A stretch of 10,005 bases of DNA, taken from contig VGYW01000312.1 of assembly GCA_016872875.1 (NCBI GenBank), positions 1 to 10,005 of the forward strand, written 5' to 3'. A program made the position numbers and the translations under genes. Below the pieces are notes generated by a model that saw only the letters and a list, made by a program, of their open reading frames with translations, was not told the DNA's origin and ran no database searches. Of the stretch, positions 1 through 6,038 are shown piece by piece. Within the stretch, counting starts at the first letter, position 1. Every line of letters starts with the position of its first letter. The stretch is from Planctomycetota bacterium. Its GTDB lineage: Bacteria > Planctomycetota > PUPC01 > DSUN01.

Positions 1-1746
1 ACGTCGGCGACGTACTCACCAGGCTTCGGCACGGCGACGTTCCTCCAGAGGAACTCTCCCCTCTGGCATCATCGCCGATTGCCAGGCGAAAGTCAAGAAG
101 AAAACTCTGTAATGTTGCTACAGTCTCGAATTGTTGATCTTCTTATGGGAACAGAGCTTTGGGGGGATCCTGTGCTTGCCGTTCGAGAACTCCTCCAGAA
201 TGCCCTCGACGCCTGCTCCCACAGGCTAGCACTTTCCCGAAGGAGAGGGATAGGTTACACGCCCAAAATATGCTTCCATATCGATTGCCCGACTGCTAGC
301 CGCGAGCGCGACGTCTTGATCACCTGCGAGGACAACGGGACAGGCATGGACCAGCACATCGTAGAGGATTACCTGATGCGCATTGGTCGGTCTTACTACA
401 GTTCGCCGGAGTTCCGCACCCAGAACCTGGATCTATCGCCAATCGGTCGTTTCGGGTTGGGCCTCATGTCATGCTTCATGCTTACTGACACGGTCCGAAT
501 TCGAACGCAACGGGTGGATCAGGACCTCGGCAAGGGGACGCCGCTTTTGATCGAGATAGACTCTGGCAACCGGTACGTTGTGATAAGGCGGCTATCGGAG
601 AGCCGAGAGGGGACCGCGATTTCCCTCCTTTTGGGCGAAGGGGCTGTTGCCCGCCGGTGCGACCATTGCCGCATGTTGCGTCCCCACCCGATGATGCGAG
701 ACCACTCGCTCCGCGGTTGCTTTGAAGACCTTGAGCGCTGGCATGGCGACCACATGATGGCTTTTGAGATGGTTCATCACGCTCTCACTAGGCTTGCGGT
801 TCATCTGGATGTCCCTGTCATCGTGTCCGAACCGAAAGGGCACGTATCTGTTATTGAGCCCGGCGAGTTCTTACTACCAGAGATCGACTGGGCTGCGCGT
901 CCGTGCATGAGGGAAAGATACAAGCAGTTCTTGTTCCGGTACACCCGAGTGCAAACACAGGGAATGGCCGGTGTGTTCCGTTTCATCCTTCCATGCGATT
1001 CCAATGGTGATCTATGCCTTGGCTGCGCGGTGGACTCGCGCTTCAAGATGTTCACCGATCCAGATGGCGACCTTTGCCTGACAACCCCAGCGTACAGGGA
1101 CAAGCGCGCCGAAATGGACCTGGGCCTTCCAGATGATTGGGGTACGGACGAAGTCAGGGGTGTGTACCGGGACAAGTACGGCAGGAAGCCGCCAGCATCT
1201 GAAAGTTACGATACCGACCGCAATGTGCTGGAAGTGGTGAAATCAACCTTCAGATGGTCCCAGGATGGTCTTCTTGTGGGCGACCTGGATACACCAAGCA
1301 GCGAAGGCAAGAGGCCCAAGCCAAAGGAAGATGAAGCGACCGAAGGTGGCCCGGCTGCCCTTTTCGCTCTGTTCCCCGTGCCCGGGCTGAATGGTGCTGA
1401 CATAGACATCAGGGGCAGTTGGCGGCTCAAGCTCAACGTCCAACGAACGCGCTTCGTAAACACCCCTGAGTCCGTTGACGGTTTTGGGGATCGATTCTAT
1501 GCTCTTTCGACGGAGATGTGGAGGCAGATGATCGAAGAGGCGGTCAGGTCAAGCAGACCGGAGTCGGTCCATCGTCTCCTCATCGAGTTGTACGAGAGAA
1601 GCGACTGGCGGTTCAAGGGGTACTTGCGCAAGCCGTTGGGTCTAAAGGGGAATCCAAGCGCTGGGTCCTTTGCGGAGGCATACCTGGCAATGATTACAGA
1701 CGCGCGTGCCTCTGAGGCACCGCAAGTGAAGCAGGATCAACAATGA
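1..1746 (+). CDS. Hsp90-type GHKL ATPase, function unknown, 5' end probably outside the window
   Basis: Residues are counted from TTG at 79. The protein carries a full Hsp90-like Bergerat ATP site. The N-box RELLQNALDA (36-45) has the Glu37, Asn41 and Asp44 pattern. The G1 box is EDNGTGM (84-90). The lid/G2 segment IGRFGLGLMSCFM (122-134) closely resembles the Hsp90 IGQFGVGFYSAF motif. REGTAISLLL (176-185) matches the GT-strand that closes the domain. LKLNVQRTRF (450-459) resembles the Hsp90 middle-domain LNVSRE segment, which carries a catalytic Arg. There is a CDHC pair at 194-197. The frame is open from base 1, and neither TTG 79 nor ATG 112 has a good ribosome binding site, so the true start may lie upstream; 79 or 112 would also fit Hsp90 N-terminal spacing. 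Many codons end in A/T, unlike gyrA, which hints at transfer. Proteins of this kind occur in accessory regions, but the client or role is unknown. The ATPase family is near certain. Confidence 0.85.
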   Translation, partial: TSATYSPGFGTATFLQRNSPLWHHRRLPGESQEENSVMLLQSRIVDLLMGTELWGDPVLAVRELLQNALDACSHRLALSRRRGIGYTPKICFHIDCPTASRERDVLITCEDNGTGMDQHIVEDYLMRIGRSYYSSPEFRTQNLDLSPIGRFGLGLMSCFMLTDTVRIRTQRVDQDLGKGTPLLIEIDSGNRYVVIRRLSESREGTAISLLLGEGAVARRCDHCRMLRPHPMMRDHSLRGCFEDLERWHGDHMMAFEMVHHALTRLAVHLDVPVIVSEPKGHVSVIEPGEFLLPEIDWAARPCMRERYKQFLFRYTRVQTQGMAGVFRFILPCDSNGDLCLGCAVDSRFKMFTDPDGDLCLTTPAYRDKRAEMDLGLPDDWGTDEVRGVYRDKYGRKPPASESYDTDRNVLEVVKSTFRWSQDGLLVGDLDTPSSEGKRPKPKEDEATEGGPAALFALFPVPGLNGADIDIRGSWRLKLNVQRTRFVNTPESVDGFGDRFYALSTEMWRQMIEEAVRSSRPESVHRLLIELYERSDWRFKGYLRKPLGLKGNPSAGSFAEAYLAMITDARASEAPQVKQDQQ

Positions 1747-1972
1747 GAAAGTGGACTGAGAAGATGGCTACCCCGGCGCGACATGGTCAACATGGGTCTC
1801 CTTCCCCAGCTCCGCGCTGGTATGAGTGAGAATCGAGATACGTTCCTCCGGTCCGAACGGCAAGGATGAGGATGGCGGGGGCGATGACATTGCGAGCTGG
1901 AAGCAAGAGTGATAAGAGTTCGCTTGCAAGTATGCACGCCCTACCTCTACTCTCCCGATCGCTTCCTCTCCT
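1747..1972. other. Intergenic region between convergent genes
   Basis: This stretch separates the 3' ends of the ATPase gene (+) and the broken DUF2400 gene (-). I see no convincing gene and no hairpin followed by a T-run. Short open frames cross it, but none has a ribosome binding site or recognisable protein. It ends in the 15-bp tandem repeat at 1973. Confidence 0.5.
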
Positions 1973-2002
1973 ATCATTTTACCCGTAATCATTTTACCTG
2001 TT
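1973..2002. repeat. 15-bp tandem repeat (two units) overlapping a stop codon
   Basis: Two consecutive 15-mers, ATCATTTTACCCGTA (1973-1987) and ATCATTTTACCTGTT (1988-2002), agree at 13 of 15 positions. They are A/T-rich against the GC-rich surroundings. Read on the minus strand, the unit contains GGTAAAATGAT, and the TAA inside it (1994-1996) is the stop codon of the DUF2400 gene. The repeat therefore supplies or overlaps the end of that reading frame. Confidence 0.75.
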
Positions 2003-2906
2003 CCTCTTCGGCAGCGGGCTTGTGCCCCACTTGGCGAGGAAGGCCTCGAGGTCGGCCTCGGGGCCGGGGCGGATGCCGAGGCGGGTGAGGGCGAAGTCGT
2101 AGCGCACAGGGTCGTCGGGCGCGAAGGAGCGGAAGGCATCGGTTATCTCCACGGCGGTGCGGAGGTCGGCCGCCTCGCGCCGCGTGAGGCCGAGGGCGCG
2201 GCAGATGCGGTGCATGTGGACGTCGAGCGGCACGACAAGCTGCGCGGGGGAGACCCCGGTCCAGCCGCCGGGGTCTACGGCGTCGCGGCGGACCATCCAG
2301 CGGAGCCAGAGGTTGAGGCGCTTGCAGGCGCTCCCGCGCTCGGGGCGCGGGAGGAGATGGTCGTCGAGCCCGCCCGCGGCGGAGCACAGCTCGTCAACGA
2401 AGCGGCCGAGGGCAGGGAGCAAGTGCGGAGTGCGGAGTGTGAAGCGAAGGGGAGGCGCACTCCGCACTCCGCACTCCGCACTCCACACTCGGCGGCTCGG
2501 CCCCCCTGAGGTGTGCGGCAAAGGCGGCATTGAGGGAGCCGTGCTCCTTGATGAGGCGGCCGGCCCCGATGAGAAGCGCGGCCAGTTGCTCCCCCGTGGC
2601 GAAGCGGTGCTTGAAGCCGGCGAAGGCCGCCCCAATCTCCCCCGGCGCGCTCTCCGTGATGAAGCGCCGCGGCGACGGCATGCGGGCGAGCACGTAGTGG
2701 ACGCTGTTGAGGATCGACCTCACGCGCCCGTAGGCGAGCGAGGCGGCCACGAGGCCCACCACCTCGCGGTCGAGCGGGTCTTCGTAGCCGTAGAGCACCT
2801 CCAGCGGGTCGGGGTGGACGAACTCGCGGCGGTTGAGGCGCGCGTAGAGGCCATCGAGTGCGTCCTTCGTGAGCCTCAGTCCTGCTGGGGCCGCTGCCAT
2901 AGCCAC
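1994..2906 (-). pseudogene. TIGR02757 / DUF2400 family protein, frameshifted at a repeat
   Basis: Two minus-strand frames together make one family member. The N-terminal half (2906 down to about 2491) reads LYARLNRREFVHPDPLEVLY, then DREVVGLVAASLAYGRVRSI. The C-terminal half (about 2421 down to 1994) reads GSACKRLNLWLRWMVRRD, then PAQLVVPLDVHMHRI, then FAPDDPVRYDFALTRLGI. These are the hallmark blocks of TIGR02757. The halves lie in different frames, and the switch falls in the heptamer hairpin at 2422-2490; an insertion of length 1 mod 3 would explain it. Rejoined, about 139 plus 142 residues give the family's approximate size. The start is GTG 2906 or ATG 2900, behind GGAGGT. The function is unknown. 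The P-L-D-x-H block recalls the HhH-GPD glycosylase motif around the catalytic Asp, so a nucleic-acid role is possible (inference). A sequencing indel in the repeat cannot be excluded. Confidence 0.85.
2422..2490. repeat. Heptamer-repeat hairpin inserted in the DUF2400 gene
   Basis: The left arm is three heptamers, AGTGCGG, AGTGCGG and AGTGTGA (2422-2442). The right arm is five complementary heptamers, GCGCACT, three CCGCACT and CCACACT (2455-2489). The loop between them is about 12 bases. The arms can pair in several registers, and the terminal AGTGTG can also pair with CACACT. The element interrupts the coding sequence between HLRGAEPP and LLPALGRFVDEL, and the frame changes across it. A partial copy (ACTCCGCACTCC) occurs at 5960-5971 in the gyrA leader. 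Confidence 0.85.
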
Positions 2907-2991
2907 TCACCACCTCCGAACCCCATTCTGCCTGAATCCCCAAGCGGGCGCAAGGCGTGTCTACGCTTCACCCACCGGACGGTTGTGGAGT

Positions 2992-3031
2992 GCGGTGACG
3001 AAGTCACCGCTTTGGATGCCAGCGAAGCGGT
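2992..3031. repeat. Composite inverted repeat with two alternative stems
   Basis: GCGGTGAC (2992-2999) pairs with GTCACCGC (3003-3010) around a 3-base loop. The second arm overlaps ACCGCTT (3006-3012), which instead can pair with AAGCGGT (3025-3031). The two stems exclude each other because they share the middle arm. It lies upstream of the DUF2400 start, on its promoter side. Confidence 0.6.
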
Positions 3032-3123
3032 CAAAGTGGGCGACCACTGTGAAGATGCGGCCAGCGAGCAGCCCATGTGCCCCGCGGCCTTCGCTGCCAA
3101 GCGGCAGTTCTGAGGTCAACAGG

Positions 3124-3147
3124 TCCCGGAGTTGGCCAACTCCGGGA
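3124..3147. repeat. 24-bp perfect palindrome
   Basis: The half-site TCCCGGAGTTGG is followed immediately by its exact reverse complement CCAACTCCGGGA, with no spacer. A 12-bp perfect half-site is very unlikely by chance. No T-run follows on either side, so it does not look like a classic intrinsic terminator. A dimeric protein site or a dispersed repeat would both fit. Confidence 0.8.
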
Positions 3148-3189
3148 TGAACCACGCACGCAGCCACCTCTCTCCTCTCCATTCTTCTC

Positions 3190-3212
3190 GTTCCCACGTG
3201 GAGCGTGGGAAC
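3190..3212. repeat. Hairpin repeat GTTCCCACG / CGTGGGAAC
   Basis: The 9-base arm GTTCCCACG (3190-3198) pairs perfectly with CGTGGGAAC (3204-3212) around the loop TGGAG. I recall near-identical hairpins scattered in many planctomycete and other environmental bacterial genomes; I could not verify this here. Confidence 0.7.
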
Positions 3213-3223
3213 CAGGCAACGTG

Positions 3224-3268
3224 GCCCGCCACTCCGTGGCGGAAGGACTCCGCCGCGGAGCGGCGGGC
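3224..3268. repeat. 19-bp-arm inverted repeat at the 3' end of the propeller gene
   Basis: The left arm 3224-3242 (starting GCCCGCC) pairs with the right arm 3250-3268 (ending GGCGGGC) at 17 of 19 positions, around a 7-base loop. The right arm overlaps the stop codon of the propeller gene by one base, so in that minus-strand mRNA the hairpin forms immediately after translation ends. It has no U-run, so it would be an RNA-stabilising or Rho-type 3' structure rather than a textbook terminator, or simply a dispersed repeat. Confidence 0.7.
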
Positions 3269-5775
3269 TACTTCTCCAGCGCGATGGCCAGCTTGGTGAG
3301 GTGGGCGAGGTCGGCACGGCAGAAGGGGATGTCCACGCGGGCAGCGAGCTCAGGCCCCTTGGCGCCTCGGAGCCAGGCGAATGCCTTGAGCGCGTTGAGG
3401 GCGAAATCGGGAGGGTCAACGAAGTTCTCGCCGAAGTGCACCTGCCGCTCCTCGCCCACGAGATACCAGGTGGGGCAGAGGGACTCGAAGGCGCTCCACA
3501 CCTTCTCGACGGCCTCTGGGGCCTTGGCCTTCACGATGGCGGCCACTTCGGGCGTGAGGTCGTGGAAGAGCGCCACCTTGCTCTTGTGGGGGATGATCTT
3601 GTAGAAGAGGCCGTTCCCCTTCCCGATAAAGTCGTCCCACTCCCGAATGTCGGCGAACACTCTTGGGCCGATGCGCCCGGCCACGGCCTTCCACCAGGCG
3701 ACGAGTGCCTCGCTCGTCTTGTCGGCAAGCGCCGTCGCCTCCTTCGCGGCGTCGGCGTCGCCCGCCTTCTCGGCGATTCGGGCGAAGGCGATGAGGGAGG
3801 CGAGATAGCGGTTGGCATACAGGCCGCCCTTCTCGGGGTCGAGCCGCCAGTTGGTCTTGGCGAAGTCGTCGAAGCACGCCTTGAGCTGTGGCCAGGCGGC
3901 CTTCACGCGGTCCCACTCGCCGCAGCGCTCGGCGTAGAGCCAGACGGCGTAGACGTTGCCGAAAGGATGATGCGGCCTCGGCTGGCCGGCGGGCGTGAGG
4001 ACCTCGGGGGGCACCCAGAACAGCTCGCGGCGTTCGCCCCTATCGAGGGGATACCAGGCCTGCTTCGTGAAGGGCGGATGGGCCTCCCATTCCTTGAAGA
4101 GAAGGGCTTTGGCCGACCCCTTGTCCTGTACATTGAGAAGCGGGAATGCCCAGGCAAGCGCTTCGAACATCTCGCCGCTGTCATCGAAGTGGAACTCGCG
4201 CCCCGACAGCCCCGGCTCCACGTAGAGCGGTGCCCATGGCTTGGCCAGGGTGTCTGCGGCGAGGGTGCGACAAGCATTCCGCAGTTGTTCAACTGTGGAA
4301 CGCTCCTCCACGGGCGCCTGCGCCGCCGGAGTTGTCACGCTCGCAGCCTCAATCCCCTCATCCTTCGCGGGCTCGCCCTTCTCGCCGGAGGCGATGCAGA
4401 GGATGCGGCTGCCGGTCTGCCAGTAGATGCGGTTGCCGACGATTGCGACGCCGCTACGGGCGGGGCCGTGCCATTCGTTTCGCGCCCAGGGGAGGTTCTT
4501 GAAGCCGCCCCAGGTGTCGCGGTTGCCCCAGATGAGGAAGAGCTGCCTGGTCTTCAGGTCGAAGCCGCTCAGCGTGCCCTGGTGGATGATGATCACGGTG
4601 TCGCGTGCGACGACGAAGTTCTGGCTCTCGTCCGCCGTGCCCCAGAACGTGTTCCAGGGCGGCTGCATGCCGTGGGCGTGGGTGAGCGGCTCGATGCGGT
4701 TTTTGTCCAGGTCGAGCAGGCCGAGGGCGACCAACGGCGCCACGCCGTGGTTCCAGTTGCCGTAGGCGCTGCGGTAGAAGACCAGGAGGCGGCCATCGGG
4801 CATCACGACGGGCGGCGTGCCGACCCCCTGGCAGCCCGCGGCCCAGAGGACGGGCGGCGGGGGAAGGAGCTTGCCCGTCTCGGCGTCGAGGACGAAGAAG
4901 GTCTGCGCCTCGCGGTGCTTCGCCAGGTAGTCGCAGATGGCGGCCTGCTCCTTCTCCCAGAGCTCGGGCGTGCCGAGGGCCTCCTTGCTCTTGATCCAGG
5001 CATCGAGCTTCTGCCAATGGCTGTCGTCGGCCCCGGCGTTCTGGCAGAGGAGATGGCGGTCCTGGCCGATGAGCCGCGACATTTGGATGACCGGGTTGGT
5101 GCGCACGATGACCACCGTCCGCCCGCCCTTCTTGGCGATGACGGGATAGTAGTCGCGCGCCGTCTGGCCGACGAGGGGCTCTGAGGTCCATATGCGGTCA
5201 CGGCCCGCGGCTATTGCATCGCAGCATATGATACGCAAGTCGCGCGTGGTGTAGAAGAGGCGGCCGGCATCGCAAGCTGCTCCCTGGCGGCCGCCCAAGC
5301 TGAGCCAATCCGGCCTGGTGATCACCATGAGCGTATGGCCCGGCGGCATGCCCGTGCCTGGCTGGTCACTGGGGGGCGGAAGGCTTCTCGGGCGACCTCC
5401 GGTGGTGGCGTCGACAGCGTATGTGTCCCCATCCGCAGAAGCGAACGTGATCATGCCGTCGCTGTAGCCGGGCGATTGAGGGAGAATAGAACTGCTGGCC
5501 TGGCGGCGCCAGAGGGGCTTGCCGGATTCTGCGTCGAGGGCGTAGAGGTTGCCGCTGTGGGTGCCGATGAAGACCTTGCCCTCGGCGATGATGGGCTCGA
5601 CGGCGCTGCCGATGCGCTCGCCCACGAAGTGCCGCACCCAGGCGAGGCGGAACGGCGGCTTGATCTCGGCGTCAACGTAGCCCGTGCGCGCGGCGTTGCC
5701 GCGAAGCGTCGGCCAGTCGGCGGCGAGGGCGCACGAGGCTGAAAGGGCGAGGGCGAGGGGGAGAGGCGCTCGCAC
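3268..5775 (-). CDS. Secreted PQQ-like beta-propeller protein with helical C-terminal domain
   Basis: This is a predicted exported protein of 835 residues. The GTG start at 5775 is chosen because AGGAGG lies 8 bases upstream and the first residues, VRAPLPLALALSASCALA then ADWP, form a signal peptide with likely cleavage after about residue 18. The frame stays open upstream to 6030, but that extension runs through repeat and promoter DNA. WPTLRGNAARTGY (21-33), VFIGTHSGNLYALDAESGK (68-86) and ITFASADGDTYAVDATTGG (109-127) are typical PQQ-propeller blades; blade-like segments continue to about 465. A low-complexity linker (466-492) leads to a helical region (493-835) rich in Trp and Tyr, reminiscent of alpha/alpha-barrel enzymes but not assigned. 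Real quinoprotein active-site motifs were not seen, so cofactor binding is doubtful. The gene stands alone, divergent from gyrA. Confidence 0.88.
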   Translation of the reverse strand: MRAPLPLALALSASCALAADWPTLRGNAARTGYVDAEIKPPFRLAWVRHFVGERIGSAVEPIIAEGKVFIGTHSGNLYALDAESGKPLWRRQASSSILPQSPGYSDGMITFASADGDTYAVDATTGGRPRSLPPPSDQPGTGMPPGHTLMVITRPDWLSLGGRQGAACDAGRLFYTTRDLRIICCDAIAAGRDRIWTSEPLVGQTARDYYPVIAKKGGRTVVIVRTNPVIQMSRLIGQDRHLLCQNAGADDSHWQKLDAWIKSKEALGTPELWEKEQAAICDYLAKHREAQTFFVLDAETGKLLPPPPVLWAAGCQGVGTPPVVMPDGRLLVFYRSAYGNWNHGVAPLVALGLLDLDKNRIEPLTHAHGMQPPWNTFWGTADESQNFVVARDTVIIIHQGTLSGFDLKTRQLFLIWGNRDTWGGFKNLPWARNEWHGPARSGVAIVGNRIYWQTGSRILCIASGEKGEPAKDEGIEAASVTTPAAQAPVEERSTVEQLRNACRTLAADTLAKPWAPLYVEPGLSGREFHFDDSGEMFEALAWAFPLLNVQDKGSAKALLFKEWEAHPPFTKQAWYPLDRGERRELFWVPPEVLTPAGQPRPHHPFGNVYAVWLYAERCGEWDRVKAAWPQLKACFDDFAKTNWRLDPEKGGLYANRYLASLIAFARIAEKAGDADAAKEATALADKTSEALVAWWKAVAGRIGPRVFADIREWDDFIGKGNGLFYKIIPHKSKVALFHDLTPEVAAIVKAKAPEAVEKVWSAFESLCPTWYLVGEERQVHFGENFVDPPDFALNALKAFAWLRGAKGPELAARVDIPFCRADLAHLTKLAIALEK

Positions 5776-5783
5776 GGCTTGGG

Positions 5784-5789
5784 CCTCCT
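5784..5789 (-). promoter_or_regulatory. Ribosome binding site that fixes the propeller start
   Basis: On the minus strand AGGAGG stands 8 bases before GTG 5775. It decides in favour of this start over the longer open frame, and the signal peptide begins exactly there. Confidence 0.85.
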
Positions 5790-5799
5790 GCAAGGGGAT

Positions 5800-5835
5800 G
5801 ATCCGACTGATCCGACTGATCGGACGGATCGAGCA
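5800..5835. repeat. Nonamer tandem repeat (GATCCGACT type) in the propeller leader
   Basis: There are four 9-base units: GATCCGACT (5800-5808), GATCCGACT (5809-5817), GATCGGACG (5818-5826) and GATCGAGCA (5827-5835). The first two are identical. The later units introduce complementary bases, so GATCCG can pair with CGGATC (5825-5830) and TCCGA with TCGGA. It lies 11 bases upstream of the propeller ribosome binding site, between that site and any promoter, so it would be transcribed as leader RNA. Confidence 0.75.
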
Positions 5836-5845
5836 GATGAGGCGC

Positions 5846-5874
5846 AATATACCCGATTCCGGGGCGAAGTTCCA
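5846..5874 (-). promoter_or_regulatory. Weak candidate promoter for the propeller gene
   Basis: On the minus strand TATATT (complement of 5846-5851) could be a -10 box, with TGGAAC (complement of 5869-5874) 17 bases upstream as a poor -35. Only the -10 box is convincing. The position, about 70 bases from the GTG start, is reasonable. Confidence 0.25.
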
Positions 5875-5887
5875 GGGCAAATGGGGC

Positions 5888-5917
5888 TTGCTCATGACGG
5901 GGCGAAAATGGTATAAT
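5888..5917 (+). promoter_or_regulatory. Sigma70-like promoter for gyrA
   Basis: A perfect TATAAT (5912-5917) stands out in GC-rich DNA. TTGCTC (5888-5893) lies 18 bases upstream as a half-consensus -35. It points at gyrA and would leave a leader of about 115 bases. Confidence 0.6.
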
Positions 5918-6038
5918 TCGGGGCGTCCTTGCGAGGTCGGGAGGCCGCCCGCGGCCACGACTCCGCACTCCCGGCCGCAGCGTCGCAAGTGCTTGACCCG
6001 CTTGCCTTTAGAGTTGCCCAGTAGAGACACCCCACCGC
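5918..6038 (+). other. gyrA leader region
   Basis: The probable untranslated leader of gyrA holds a short GC-rich hairpin, GGCCG-CCCG-CGGCC (5943-5956), and a partial copy of the ACTCCGC heptamer repeat (5960-5971). Only a weak ribosome binding site (AGAGAC, near 6025) precedes the ATG. No known riboswitch structure was recognised. Confidence 0.4.

Larger units (their letters stand above)
2907..3267. other. Gene-free region packed with hairpin repeats
   Basis: This is 361 bases between two minus-strand genes with no supportable gene. The part next to the DUF2400 start (2907-2990) could hold its promoter; the best but weak candidate on the minus strand is GCGCAA/ATTCTG read as TTGCGC-N17-CAGAAT (2953 to 2925). 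From about 2990 onward it is almost entirely inverted repeats: 2992-3031, 3124-3147, 3190-3212 and 3224-3268, each described separately. A minor stem, CTGCC/GGCAG, lies near 3093-3106. Confidence 0.7.

Noticed and set aside
45..66. Hairpin CCAGAGG / CCTCTGG near the left edge
   Set aside because: A 7-bp stem with an 8-base loop is plausible by chance in GC-rich DNA and may lie within the coding sequence of the ATPase, whose frame is open there.
2422..2490. Tandem repeats as a possible CRISPR array
   Set aside because: Units are 7 bases with no spacers between them, and no cas genes are present.
3205..5184. A 659-codon open frame on the + strand opposite the propeller gene
   Set aside because: It mirrors the real minus-strand gene; its translation is low-complexity and Val/Gly/Leu-rich with no family motifs. 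Long antisense frames are expected in high-GC DNA.
5776..6030. An N-terminal extension of the propeller protein up to an ATG at 6030
   Set aside because: The extension runs through the gyrA promoter and the nonamer repeat, while GTG 5775 has a perfect ribosome binding site and starts a signal peptide.
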